Shown in pieces: positions 1 to 9,953 of a DNA stretch of 64,000 nt. The number at the start of each line of letters is the position of its first letter. Position 1 is the stretch's first letter. The translations under genes and the position numbers were made by a program. Below the pieces are notes generated by a model that was given only the letters and a program-made list of their open reading frames with translations, was not told the origin of the DNA and did no database searches. Origin of the DNA: Stentor coeruleus (taxonomy: Eukaryota; Ciliophora; Heterotrichea; Heterotrichida; Stentoridae); contig MPUH01000233.1 in NCBI GenBank assembly GCA_001970955.1, positions 1 through 64,000 on the forward strand. The letters are read 5' to 3'.

Positions 1-1292
1 TCTGAAAGACTGAGCCAAGCCAAGTAGTAAAACTAAATAAACCATTTATATCACTATAATAAACTGATAGAATATGATTTATTCTTTAATCATTTCCTGC
101 TTTCTCAAGCCTTTTATTGAATTTTACGTTAGCTAATTGCCAATTTTAAATCGATATCTTTAGCATTAGATTTTCAGAGCAATTTGAAATAAACTATTGC
201 ATAGCTTTTCGATATCTACATTAAATACCTTTATAATACCTTGATAAAATGGTTTATACGAGGGATTAATACCACTTTTTAAGAAAATTATTTAGATTAT
301 AAAGTATTAGAAATTTTATGGTACGTTGCATCACCCATGATTATTTATTTTGAAAGGTATTCTGATAATTTTAGAATTGATATATATAATTGTTAGAAAA
401 AAAATATTAAGCCATTAAATAGGTAAAGGCTGATTAATATCGCTTATAAATTGCAAATAACTTTTCTAAAATATTATAAAAATCATTTTTGCTTTATAGT
501 GTAGGACTCAAGAATCTTTTATGAAATACATTTTGAATAAATCAAGAATCTTTTATGAAATACCATTATGATAAATAAATTGATGCTTATTAAATAAAGT
601 AAGAATAGAGAAGGTGCTTTAGAAAGTATTTTAATTTCTTTTGATAAAAAAAATTTTTTTAAGGATCTATTTACAAACAAATAATTATAATATTTTTTTT
701 TTTTTTTTGTATAATATTAGAATCTTGCTGTTTTTTTTATAGTTAATAAATTTCTATATTCTATTTGATACTTCAGTATTTTTCAGTGTTATAAGTTATG
801 AAGAATTCTTATAAGTTTTGATATTTGCTTTTATTAGATATCAAGTGATTTTTCAAATTAATTTGGGGCACTTTTATTTTTGTTTATAAAACATTACGAT
901 ATTATTGTTTATTCATCTATATCTAGCTAAAAATATTTTTACTTTTCTATGTTTGTAGAATTAAATAGATTGTTATAATTTACTATCAATTCAAATACAT
1001 AAACTTGAATATCTTATATTAAATTATGCATATTAAAAAAAATTATATACTTAATTTGCTAGCATGCTAAGCTAAATATTTAAGTTTATATTTTCAATCT
1101 CGAAATTCACGTTTTTTGTGTAGACTGTCAAACTTTAATATACTTATTTAAGTAGCCTTACTATATCTTTAATTTTAAATTGCAATCAAATTAAAAAAAA
1201 CTTTCTCAAACTTAATCATTAATACCACATAAAAAATTTCTAGTTTTTAATTTCTAATATATTCGAATATTATAGACAAGTAAATAATAAAT
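1..1292. other. Intergenic, no gene seen
   Basis: Very AT-rich DNA with frequent stops in all frames and several A or T runs (for example near 690-710). I see no conserved protein, RNA gene or long open frame. It ends at the start codon of the sorting nexin gene, so the last part should hold its promoter. A short direct repeat is listed separately. Confidence 0.6.
508..563. repeat. Short direct repeat, period 34
   Basis: The word TCAAGAATCTTTTATGAAAT starts at 508 and again at 542, giving about 22 identical bases with a period of 34. It is non-coding. It resembles the other short tandem duplications in this window, which may be assembly artefacts. Confidence 0.6.
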
Positions 1293-2469
1293 ATGAGAAG
1301 TTCATCAGGCTCTGATATTTCAGATTTAGAAGAAGAAAGTAAACAAAGGCTCTGATATTTCAGATTTAGAAGAAGAAAGTAAACAAGAATCTGGTCTCTC
1401 AATAAGCGGCAATAGACGCGGTCTTTTTGAAGCATCTGAATTCGATACAAAACCACAGCTTTTTTACGCAGAAATCAAAAATATATCCATAGGCGAGCCT
1501 CAGAAAGTTAAAGAAGGTCGTGATGGTTACTTCATTTACCCAATTCTTGAAGGAAATGTAACTATATCACAGCACAGATACAAAGAATTTGTCTGGTTAC
1601 GTAATGAGTTAAGTATTCACTACCCTGCTTGTGCAACCCCAGCACTTCCTGAAAAAGAAGGGGTCATCGGATATTGGACTAGTCAAGACCTTTTATTTTA
1701 TAAATTCAGAAGATTTGGCCTTGAGAAATTTCTACAAAGAGTTATTCAGCACCCAAAACTTTCTAAAAGTCCTGATTTGCATAGTTTTTTAAAAGACGAT
1801 GATATCAACTTTCATTTAAGAATGAAAAAATCTGAAAGTAATAAAGGGTGGTATGGGGTAATTTCAGAATGGAGTGTTTCTATAGCAGGTCTTGTCTCAG
1901 GGTATATATCTTCAGAATCGAACATAACCCATGATGAAGGGGATTTTGAGTTTTCTAATTATCGAAATGAAATTAAACTTTTATATCAACAACAAGAAAC
2001 TTTGTGTACCCAAGGAAGGAGTTTAGTAACATGTGAAGAAAATGAAATTTCTAGCAATATAGCTTTGAGCAAAGCTTATGAAAATATGGGAAAAGTTGAA
2101 AAAGAAGGTTTGTCTGATAAACTAAAAATTTTAGCTGAAACTCATCAATGTATTTCAGATGCCCATAAAAGCAGTTTTGATAAGCTCAAAGAACTTGTCG
2201 GCCAGGAAATGGAAAATTATAAAAGAATCTGTTTTGGGTTGCTAGAAGCGCTTGAAAGAAGAGATAAAATCAAAAGTGACAGAAATCTTTCTAATCAGTA
2301 TGACCTCAGAGAAATCAACCAGGATTTAAAAAAGGAACTCAGTAAATTCAACCAAGAAAAAGCTTATCTTAGCAATGTGATTAGCCAACAATTAATAGAA
2401 TACAAGTATGAACTTACCGAAAAGATCAGTGAAGTATGGAGAGAAGCATACAATAAAATAAGTGTTTAA
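1293..2469 (+). CDS. Sorting nexin, PX-BAR (SNX1/2, Vps5-like)
   Basis: This is probably a retromer-associated sorting nexin that binds phosphoinositides on endosomes and shapes tubules. The PX domain lies around residues 40-155, with the lipid-binding core RYKEFVWLR, a proline-rich PALPEKEG turn and a helix ending KFLQRVIQHP. The rest, to residue 378, is a helical BAR-type region with few prolines. The frame from the ATG at 1293 is broken by a 40-bp tandem duplication (1308-1387). Ignoring one copy gives an uninterrupted 378-residue protein, so I read the duplication as an assembly error or very recent event. The gene converges on SmD1 with only 12 bases between the two stop codons. PX-BAR architecture is clear; the exact paralogue is inferred. 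Confidence 0.82.
1308..1387. repeat. 40-bp perfect tandem duplication inside a gene
   Basis: Two identical 40-bp units (1308-1347 and 1348-1387) near the start of the sorting nexin gene. Forty is not a multiple of three, so the second unit shifts the frame and brings an early stop. Removing one unit restores the frame exactly. Confidence 0.85.
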
Positions 2470-2481
2470 ATATGAAGAAGA

Positions 2482-2805
2482 TTATCTAGTTTTAGTTGTT
2501 GTTTTTGTCACTGGCTTGACTTTAGCTTTTGGTGCTTTAGCTTTAACTTTGGTAGTGTCATCAACAAGTAAAGTCTCAAGTGGAAGGCTGTCTGGAAGGA
2601 TAAAAAGTCTGATGTTGTTACCTCTTATTGTCAAATGGTCCATTAAAATGGGATTTTTCTTTTTCAAGGTCAATTTGACAGTCTTCAAGTGGGTATTCAT
2701 GTTGATGTCAACACCAATTATTGTTCCTTGGACTACAGTGCCGTTTTTCAGTTCTATCGTCACAGTCTCATTGGCCAATTTCATCAAAAATCTTACAAGC
2801 TTCAT
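2482..2805 (-). CDS. SNRPD1: Small nuclear ribonucleoprotein SmD1
   Basis: Core Sm protein of spliceosomal snRNPs, part of the seven-member ring around the Sm site of U1, U2, U4 and U5 RNA. The 107-residue protein starts [10 protein letters not shown] and has Sm1 ([19 protein letters not shown]) and Sm2 ([20 protein letters not shown]) almost as in animals. The C-terminal tail is lysine-rich ([10 protein letters not shown]) where animals have an RG-repeat tail. The length is typical and the ATG at 2805 gives the family's exact N-terminus. Single exon. SmD1 belongs to the machinery that would have to handle the 15-nt introns of this genome, so its Sm fold is worth comparing with other eukaryotes. 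Confidence 0.96.
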   Translation of the reverse strand: MKLVRFLMKLANETVTIELKNGTVVQGTIIGVDINMNTHLKTVKLTLKKKNPILMDHLTIRGNNIRLFILPDSLPLETLLVDDTTKVKAKAPKAKVKPVTKTTTKTR

Positions 2806-3021
2806 TATATTTTTATAATGAAATAAGCCACTGAATTAGTCGATAAAAAGATTATATAATAGTTTATGATCAAAACCTTTTAGATATTTTTATATTGATA
2901 TTTAAGATTTTATGATTCTATGCAAATAAATACAAAATCAACTTTAAATCATATTTGCAATGCTTGCTAAAGAAAATTTTCATTATTCTTCTCAACTCTA
3001 TATTTTCTTACCTTTGAAAAT

Positions 3022-4251
3022 ATGTCATCAGGAGGACAAAATTCAACAATTGAATCTTTACAAAACATTATACGTCAAAAGGATTTAAAAATAAAAGAGT
3101 TAGAGTCTCAATTGCTTATGGCCAACATAAAAATCCAACAACTCCAATCCTCTCAACAGAAAAAAAGATTTCAAAAACTCACCTCCCCTAGTAACTCTGG
3201 CCCTGAAGATATCCAAGTGACAAATAAAACCCTTCCATTCCCTCTTAAAGAGTCTCTGGACACTGCGCATATAGCACAGATCAATTCTTCTTTAAATACA
3301 ATAAAATCTTCAGCTCCAGATTTTTCAGAGTTCCGTCTAAAAATTCCAAAACTCCCTGAAGACCATCAAAAAGTACAAAACAAAGCACAGAATTTTGGTC
3401 ACAACAAAGTTAAAAGCAATAACACTTTTGAAAACCTGTCTTCAAAGCTTGAAGATATAATTTTCTCAGGAACTGTTGATAAAAGTACATGGGAAGGAAC
3501 TTTGAATAACCTTCGAAATGACCCTTCTCTAATGAGTAAAGCTATTAAAGGGCCAAAAATTCCTAAAGTTAGAGAGTCTCTAACAAGGCAAGCGAGAAGT
3601 AGAAAAAGTGACCCGTTACCTCAGCCAGAGTATCCAAGGACTTTATGTAAAATTATGTCAAGTAGTTATGAAAAGAAATGGCAAGAAATAGACTGGAGCC
3701 AAACAGTTTTAGACACATATGTTAGTAAAAATTTGTTGGAATTCAACTTTTTAAGAGACAGTAGCATTTTATCACCTTATGAAATTGAAGATATGCAGAA
3801 AAATGTAACTGGGCCAGATAACTGGGAAACAGTTTATAGTAAATGTTTGAAAACACTTGATAAATTGTCATCAGAACTTATGCTGCCTAGAGGGTTTTTT
3901 ATTGTCCCACCTAGAAGTTCAGATAGTATTGATGCTTTGCTTCAAGAATGTGCTAAACTTTTCCGTGCTCGTGCTTTGGTTATGAAAATTCTTGGTTTGA
4001 TTCACAAACGTGAAGATTTACTGCTGAAAATTATGCGTTTTGATGAAGAAGATGAGAATTTGAGAAAGGATTTTGAAGCTTTTGCCCAGATAGGTCAGGA
4101 TGTTTTGCAAAGTATAGGTTTTTTAAGCCAAGTTGGTTTAAATCTAGCAGAATTTGTCTATCTTGGGGGAAACTATGCTCAGAAAATCCTTCAGGATGAT
4201 AAAAATATCAAGGACTTGTTTCCAGGACTTAAAAATACTGAAGAGTATTAA
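3022..4251 (+). CDS. Hypothetical coiled-coil protein
   Basis: I do not recognise this 409-residue protein. Residues 8-50 form a short coiled coil (heptads such as DLKIKELESQLLMANIKIQQL). Residues 50-190 are polar and proline/serine-rich, probably disordered. Residues 200-400 look globular and helical, with WQEIDWSQTVLDTYV, the proline-containing stretch MLPRGFFIVPPRSS, and ALLQECAKLFRARALV. The frame is clean from an ATG in a typical context to TAA, and codon use matches its neighbours. It is a real single-exon gene of unknown function. Confidence 0.8.
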   Translation: MSSGGQNSTIESLQNIIRQKDLKIKELESQLLMANIKIQQLQSSQQKKRFQKLTSPSNSGPEDIQVTNKTLPFPLKESLDTAHIAQINSSLNTIKSSAPDFSEFRLKIPKLPEDHQKVQNKAQNFGHNKVKSNNTFENLSSKLEDIIFSGTVDKSTWEGTLNNLRNDPSLMSKAIKGPKIPKVRESLTRQARSRKSDPLPQPEYPRTLCKIMSSSYEKKWQEIDWSQTVLDTYVSKNLLEFNFLRDSSILSPYEIEDMQKNVTGPDNWETVYSKCLKTLDKLSSELMLPRGFFIVPPRSSDSIDALLQECAKLFRARALVMKILGLIHKREDLLLKIMRFDEEDENLRKDFEAFAQIGQDVLQSIGFLSQVGLNLAEFVYLGGNYAQKILQDDKNIKDLFPGLKNTEEY

Positions 4252-4723
4252 GTGAATTTAATATTAGTTTATCGTGATATAGGAATTTTTAGTAAATGCT
4301 TGAAGGATATAAACCTTAGAAAATGCTTAATTTATTGCCAAACTCTATAAAACTCTATAAACACATAATAAAAATTCATCTAATAAATCAGGATAAAATA
4401 TTAATTAGCATAACATTATTTTTTTATCCACTCTATTTATCTTATTTACATTAAATATACTAATATAACTCAGCCACCAAACTCTATAAAACTCTATAAA
4501 CACATAATAAAAATTCATCTAATAAATTAGGATAAAATATTAATTAGCCTAACATTATTTTTTTATCCACTCTATTTATCTTATTTACATTAAATATACT
4601 AATATAACTCAGCAGTTATATTTTAAAACTACTAAATCTTTATCAACATTACAAACAATATATATATAAAATACATTTATCATATAGTATTTCCAGACCA
4701 ATTCTCTATTATATAATAATTAT
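4252..4723. other. Intergenic, mostly a 139-bp duplication
   Basis: Non-coding gap between two + strand genes. Most of it is taken up by two copies of a 139-bp unit, listed separately. The last 100 bases are AT-rich leader for the gene starting at 4724. Confidence 0.6.
4338..4615. repeat. 139-bp tandem duplication, two copies
   Basis: Copies begin at 4338 and 4477 and differ at a few positions (AATCAGG against AATTAGG, TTAGCAT against TTAGCCT). Each unit begins with an inner duplication of ACTCTATAAA. The slight divergence suggests two alleles or contig ends placed side by side, or a genuine old duplication. Confidence 0.8.
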
Positions 4724-5455
4724 ATGAGCAAAGAAAAGCTTTCAAGCTTAGAATCTATGTAAAAGATATTCAGTGAAGAACTTCAAGATCGTTGCCAAAA
4801 CCTAGAAAGAGAAGGGAAATACGATGTTGCCCAAACACTAAAAAACGAGATTGAAATGAAATTTCAACTACGAAAGGCCGAGAAGCTTGAAGAACTAAAA
4901 AACAAGCAAGAAAACGACCGCATAGACTTAGAAAATAACCAGTTGCAAGAATTCAATGAATTTACCGCTTCTTGGGAAAAACGGTTCGAGAATCACAAAT
5001 CCAATGCTGATGAACAAATCGAAAAACTTATAGAAAAACAGAAACAAGAACAAGTTGAGAATCTTTTACGCTTAGAAAGCTCAATCCCTCAAATTTTTAA
5101 AAAATCAAGCGAGTTACTAAATATGATTCAGATAAAGAACGGTCTATTAAAAATGAAAGAATATGGTGAAGCTCATAAAGTTCAACAAAGAATCGACATG
5201 CTGACTGAAATTGAAACAAAAAATTGGGAAGTTGAAAGGAAAAAAAAGATTGCTCAGAAAATGCTTCATTCTGAAAATAAGCATGAAGTTGATCTTAATG
5301 CATTAAAAAAAAGACTTAATGCTGTTGAGGATGAGATGAAAAAGAAGAGAAGTCTGGAGATGGAAAAACTTTTGCAAAAATTCCAAAATATGAAAAAAGA
5401 GCGACAAAACTTGCAGATACAAGAAGTTTATAAGCTACTTCATTCTAACAGCTAA
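4724..5455 (+). CDS. Coiled-coil protein, spliced
   Basis: Two exons, 4724-4758 and 4774-5455, encode 238 residues starting MSKEKLSSLESIEELQDRCQ. Splicing of the 15-nt intron joins TCT AT to T GAA in frame, which is why the true start lies well upstream of the first in-frame ATG of exon 2. Almost the whole protein is charged alpha helix or coiled coil with E/K/Q heptads. The stretch around residues 120-150 (NGLLKMKEYGEAHKVQQRID) looks like a conserved helical hairpin. I do not recognise a named family. Proteins like this are often cytoskeletal in ciliates, but that is inference. Confidence 0.82.
4759..4773 (+). other. 15-nt intron
   Basis: GTAAAAGATATTCAG, flanked by GAATCTAT and TGAAGAAC. 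Removal restores one long frame. Retention puts a TAA in frame immediately (ATG TAA). Confidence 0.9.
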
Positions 5456-5493
5456 ATATGATAGATAGGAAATAGTAACCAAATTATAGATAA

Positions 5494-6825
5494 ATGGGTG
5501 AAAAGAGGATATTGTTTATTACTATCAATAACCCTGTAGACAAAGAACCTTCCGAAGATCTTATGAATGAACTCAACCAATACTTAAATTGGATTAATAG
5601 TAAAGTCAAAGATGATACAATAATCTTAGTAAGTCCCTTGGTTGAATGCATGTACTTCGGTAAAATTATTGGCACAACATATTCTAAGTCACTTTTTTCA
5701 GTTTTGAGTCTTACAACAAAAAGTGATCTGACTATTCTTTCTCAGCAGTTGGATTTGTCAGATTTCAATAAATTAGACGAAAGTCATTATGGAGTTTTCA
5801 TTAACAAAGACAATCTTCTCTCATACGCATATGAAACTGGGTGTAATTACATAGTGATTTTAGAAACATCTGTATTTATGTCATATGATCTTACATGTGC
5901 TTCTAGAAGTAAAGAAGCTACAGGAATGCATGAGTATATATTGAATGAAATGTATACTGATAGAAAAAACCCTGAAGAAGAGACTAAATATCAAATAATC
6001 AATACAGTTAGGAATTTGAGAAAAGATATAGAGGAATCATTAGAATCTGAACTTCCAATATACACAAGACAAGTAGAGAATATAACAGAAGAAATAAAAT
6101 CTACTGTGTTTTTAGCTTCAGAATATGCGGTTTGCATAAATGACTTGTTGAAAAAACCCCGTAAGAACTATTTGAATTTCAAAAATCAGTTGAAGATTAT
6201 CAAAGAATCATTAAAAAAATCTCAAGAATACACTTCAGGTATCCAACAAACCGTGAAAATGTACAACGAAATGATTGATGCCAATCCAGAAGATCCTCCA
6301 GAATACGGTTTGGTTGAAATTAGAAAGTTCCAATACGATATGCATTTAAGCCAATGGATTCTAAAAATAAAAAGCACTTCACCAAAACCAATAAGAAATA
6401 TCATAATCTACAACATAGAAAACAAGGAAAAAATCCATACATTTAAATATCTCGAAGCTAATTCTTCAACAACAGCATTTATTTGTATTTCATTCTTTGA
6501 TTATGTTTCAAATAATCTCATAGCAACATATAAAGGGAATTTTATATCTCATGTATTCCCAGTTTATCCATACTATATTTCAGTAAGTAAAATTGAACAT
6601 CAAGATGGGTCTATCGCTATTAATATAGTCAATACAAGTTTTCATTACTATAATAATCTTGCTCTTGCTGTTTCTAATAAAACAGCTCCTATAAGCCTTG
6701 GTGATAAGATTATTGGCTATAAAGAATCTATTCAACAAGAAGTTAAAGTGGAAGATGTACAAGGTGGTAGGCTTTTTCTTATAGCAAATGGAGAAATCAT
6801 AAGCAACAAACTTATTTTTCACTAG
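5494..6825 (+). CDS. Hypothetical protein, 443 residues
   Basis: I do not recognise the family. The N-terminal 150 residues look like an alternating beta-alpha domain (MGEKRILFITINNP, DTIILVSPLVECMYFGKIIG, NYIVILETSVFMSYD). Residues 170-260 are helical, with possible coiled coil. Residues 290-443 look beta-rich (IRNIIIYNIENKEKIHTFKY, GGRLFLIANGEII), perhaps a beta sandwich. There is no signal peptide or membrane segment. Single exon with a clean ATG; it starts 38 bases after the previous gene on the same strand and faces the carrier gene, 17 bases away. The stop TAG is immediately followed by TTAG. Confidence 0.8.
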   Translation: MGEKRILFITINNPVDKEPSEDLMNELNQYLNWINSKVKDDTIILVSPLVECMYFGKIIGTTYSKSLFSVLSLTTKSDLTILSQQLDLSDFNKLDESHYGVFINKDNLLSYAYETGCNYIVILETSVFMSYDLTCASRSKEATGMHEYILNEMYTDRKNPEEETKYQIINTVRNLRKDIEESLESELPIYTRQVENITEEIKSTVFLASEYAVCINDLLKKPRKNYLNFKNQLKIIKESLKKSQEYTSGIQQTVKMYNEMIDANPEDPPEYGLVEIRKFQYDMHLSQWILKIKSTSPKPIRNIIIYNIENKEKIHTFKYLEANSSTTAFICISFFDYVSNNLIATYKGNFISHVFPVYPYYISVSKIEHQDGSIAINIVNTSFHYYNNLALAVSNKTAPISLGDKIIGYKESIQQEVKVEDVQGGRLFLIANGEIISNKLIFH

Positions 6826-6842
6826 TTAGAAAGTAATTAATT

Positions 6843-7730
6843 CTATTTATTGAACCGAGAGTTCAAGAAGTCTGTTGTCAACAATGTGATGATAACGTGT
6901 GGGGCAATTCTTGTCACATAGGTAAAGAATCCTACATAAAGGCCAAGAGGACCTTCACTTTTCAAAGATTTGGTAAAGCAATCACCGAAACTCTTGTATG
7001 GGTATGTACCATCTGGTCCTTTAATCATTTTCTGGAATTTAGTCTTTACATTATCGAAAGGTAAAGAGAAAACACATGCAAAGAAGGCAGCTATGAATGA
7101 ACTAGTTGGACCGATACCTGTGAAATTGCCAAACTGTTTCTGAAGAACTTCTTTAGCCTGATCATAAGGTCCGAGCATACCGAAATTCAATGACATAGCT
7201 CTTGCAATTGTTGGAGTACATCCTCTCCATAGAGCAAGAGTTCCTTCTTCCCTCACAATCCTAGTAAGAGCATTGCCAACACTAGTATAATTCCTTCTTT
7301 TTTCAGGAGGTAAAGTATGATCACTCTGCATTCTAATAAGAGAAAGATCAGCAGGATTACCAACAATTGCAGCTAATCCACCAGCAGTTAGTGAGAAAGC
7401 ACCTTTTAACCAAACTGGTACTCGATTGTTGTACTTTTCATTACCCCAATCCATCATGGTTTTATAAAGACCCATACGAGCAGTTGTATAGGTTGCCTGG
7501 CGAAGTAAAGCAGAGTCCAAACCTGTGTAAAGGCGTTTAACTCCGTATTTAGCAATAGTTTCACGAGCTATAGTAATCGGATTTGACTTCACACCTTTTT
7601 GTCCCTCTCCTTTAATTTGAAGTTGAACCTTTACAAAATCAATTGGTTGGATGCAAGATGTAGCGAACATCCCTGCACCTCCACCAATGAGAAAGTTTTT
7701 GTAAACAGAGGGTTTCTTATCTCCTGACAT
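6843..7730 (-). CDS. Mitochondrial carrier, oxoglutarate/malate-like (SLC25A11 family)
   Basis: Six-helix inner-membrane carrier, 295 residues, with the three repeats typical of the family. The signature motifs P-x-[DE]-x-x-[KR] appear as QPIDFVKVQLQ (repeat 1), NPADLSLIRMQ (repeat 2) and LPFDNVKTKFQKM (repeat 3). Specific stretches such as GLDSALLRQATYTTARMGLY, RRNYTSVGNAL, REEGTLALWRGC and APHVI match the 2-oxoglutarate/malate carrier rather than ADP/ATP carriers, so it most likely exchanges dicarboxylates across the inner membrane. Length is normal and the ATG at 7730 is clear. Substrate is by resemblance only; a related dicarboxylate or uncoupling-type carrier is possible. Confidence 0.9.
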   Translation of the reverse strand: MSGDKKPSVYKNFLIGGGAGMFATSCIQPIDFVKVQLQIKGEGQKGVKSNPITIARETIAKYGVKRLYTGLDSALLRQATYTTARMGLYKTMMDWGNEKYNNRVPVWLKGAFSLTAGGLAAIVGNPADLSLIRMQSDHTLPPEKRRNYTSVGNALTRIVREEGTLALWRGCTPTIARAMSLNFGMLGPYDQAKEVLQKQFGNFTGIGPTSSFIAAFFACVFSLPFDNVKTKFQKMIKGPDGTYPYKSFGDCFTKSLKSEGPLGLYVGFFTYVTRIAPHVIITLLTTDFLNSRFNK

Positions 7731-8301
7731 TTTATTACCACGAATCTTTGATGGAGATAATATGCATGGCTTTTATGAATACCTACTAAATCATAGGAGA
7801 AAAGAATAGATCTGCTTATGTTAGAGCACTTTTCTTGTAAATTAAAAGTATAGCCTGTCCTATATTTTATGAAAGAAAGTTTGGCTTTCAGGTTTTGAAA
7901 ATAAAGCCTTAGGTAGTTAAGTGAATCCTAATTGATTGATTTGTTTGGGAAGGTAATTTTTTCCAGAGGAGGGCCTAATTTTGAAGCAGATTATGAAAGA
8001 TTTAGATATTTTTTAGGATTGGTTTTAAAACAGATCAAATTTTGTTTTGGCTTTGCCTGGCTTCCATTAAGAATCTTAATAGCCATTGCCCTTATCAACA
8101 GTCTAAAATATTTTAGTCCATTCTGAGTTAGCTGGCCTAGGCCTTCCAAAATTTTGATTCTTTTCTGACCATGCAAATCTTTATCTTAAACTATTTTTAT
8201 AATCACTATTTATTTTTTTCAATCAGCCAGTTTTACCATGTAAAATATTACGTTTTAATAGACCCAAATCAGAACTAAAGTATTTAAGAAAAATATATAG
8301 C
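7731..8301. other. Intergenic; patch of higher GC, no gene assigned
   Basis: Gap between two minus-strand genes. Bases 7925-8175 are less AT-rich than other gaps and hold the 10-bp palindrome GGCCTAGGCC at about 8133. Both strands have open frames of about 60 codons with alternative starts, but neither peptide resembles a known protein. A small structured RNA or a relic is possible. Confidence 0.4.
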
Positions 8302-9663
8302 TTACTTTTTCATAGATAATTTATACAGCATTTCGTGTCTAGTTTCTTTTTTCTTTTTCTCAAGGTTTGGAGTAACCCAATTATCATCTTCAAAGTCAGC
8401 TATATGTTTACTTCCGCCTATCCATTTTGAGCTTTTCGCTGAACTCATACTTGACTGAGAGTCTATTTTGTTCATTCTATTAGTTCGGATTGGAGTTGTT
8501 GATTTTTTTTGATTTGGCTTGGGTTGGATGTTTTTTTTTGATATTGGGCTTTTTGAGTGACTCTGGCCTGCTTTTTGCAAATCAGATAATACTTGGAAGA
8601 TTGCTTTGAATTGAGGATTATGTTTGACTTCTTTAGGATTTCGAAGCTTGTCACGAGATTTGTCTAGCAAAGCCTGCAATTTTTCGGGGTTGTTTATTGA
8701 ATGAGAGTATTTGATGGAATCCATCATTGAAATCATTTCCTTTTCGAGTAAAGATATATCGCTCGAAACTGGTAGCATCGGAACTGTTGAGCTTGAAGTC
8801 TTAAGATTAGTAGCTTTAACTATAGAAGTATCTACAAGTACAGGAGGTTCACTGAGGCACTGTGAAATTGAATTTTTATTTCCATCACTATCCACAGAAC
8901 TCTTTTCTAAACTTGGGGGTATGACAATATCCAACACCTCAGTTCTAAAAGCAAGTCCAAGTACCACTTTCCTAATATTACTCCATTCAAGTCTATCAAG
9001 TTCATCTCTATTAATTTCTTCATGAACTATATGAAAATAGCCAAAAATATGATCTTTTCTACTACTTGATTCCTTTAAATATCTCTCTTCATCTTCATTT
9101 GATAACATAACCATATGTCTTGCTATAGGAGACAAATCAGCAAAAATATCGATTTGACTGACTTTATATGATTTTTTTGATATTCCCATTTCATTTGAAG
9201 CTATTGAATGAATTTCAAATCTATCCTCAACTAATTCAGCACTTTTACTAAATTTTGCTGTATCTTTGATAGTCCAAAAATCATTTTCTTTTTTGCTATC
9301 TTCGGCTTTATTTATTGAAAAAGTACCAAGAATATCATCACTTTTTAGATTAGGTCGATTAGCTTTGTTAGCTGAAGGTGGGAGAGTTACATTCTTTAAC
9401 CCAAAATCATACTTTTTTGGTATTTCTGGAGTTATAGCTCTGTTGTTTATTTCGATGCTTTTCAAAAACTGTGCTCTTAACTGTTCGTAATCATTTTTAA
9501 CTTGAACATCAATTTCTTTTTCAATTTCTCTATAGTTTTGCTGTTTAACTGAATAAAAGTTATTGAAGATTCTGCTTTTGATTTCTTGTTTTTTTGTCAA
9601 ATCGGTAAATCCTGACTCTCTAAGTTTCATGAGGCTTGCCCATTCCTCTTTTAGACTAGACAT
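8302..9663 (-). CDS. Hypothetical protein, 453 residues
   Basis: I do not recognise this protein. I prefer the ATG at 9663 (MSSLKEEWASLMKLRESGFT) over an in-frame ATG at 9747, because the extra 28 residues are hydrophobic and basic, unlike the rest. Residues 1-80 are helical and charged. Residues 130-290 look globular (SPIARHMVMLSNEDEERYL, LEWSNIRKVVLGLAFRTEV). The C-terminal 180 residues are serine/lysine/proline-rich and probably disordered, ending basic (ETRHEMLYKLSMKK). Single exon with clean coding composition. Confidence 0.75.
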   Translation of the reverse strand: MSSLKEEWASLMKLRESGFTDLTKKQEIKSRIFNNFYSVKQQNYREIEKEIDVQVKNDYEQLRAQFLKSIEINNRAITPEIPKKYDFGLKNVTLPPSANKANRPNLKSDDILGTFSINKAEDSKKENDFWTIKDTAKFSKSAELVEDRFEIHSIASNEMGISKKSYKVSQIDIFADLSPIARHMVMLSNEDEERYLKESSSRKDHIFGYFHIVHEEINRDELDRLEWSNIRKVVLGLAFRTEVLDIVIPPSLEKSSVDSDGNKNSISQCLSEPPVLVDTSIVKATNLKTSSSTVPMLPVSSDISLLEKEMISMMDSIKYSHSINNPEKLQALLDKSRDKLRNPKEVKHNPQFKAIFQVLSDLQKAGQSHSKSPISKKNIQPKPNQKKSTTPIRTNRMNKIDSQSSMSSAKSSKWIGGSKHIADFEDDNWVTPNLEKKKKETRHEMLYKLSMKK

Positions 9664-9953
9664 AAATGCTATTATAACAAAAATTCTAAAGGATTTCGAA
9701 ATAATCTTACAATTTTTAATTAGGTTTTTATGATGAAAATTTTGCATTTATATCACCATATATAGTAAACCTACACATTCATTTTCAAAATACTATCTCA
9801 GCTATAAAAAAATACCCAACTAATTCCCCAACTACCAAAATCAAAATCTACTCTATCAACAATACTTTTTATTTCAACAACCAAAGGCATGCAAATTTAA
9901 TCCTTCAAAGTTTACTCCACTAATCTTATTGAATATAATTGAATATAATAATA

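Noticed and set aside
2462-2818. Open frame on the + strand opposite SmD1
   Set aside because: It is the antisense shadow of a highly conserved gene; the peptide is hydrophobic and unrelated to anything known.
4338-4615. The 139-bp repeat as a mobile element or CRISPR-like array
   Set aside because: Only two copies, directly adjacent, no inverted ends, no open frame and no spacer pattern.
7932-8176. Overlapping open frames of about 60 codons on both strands in a GC-richer patch
   Set aside because: Neither has a convincing ATG context or a recognisable protein. Kept only as an intergenic note.
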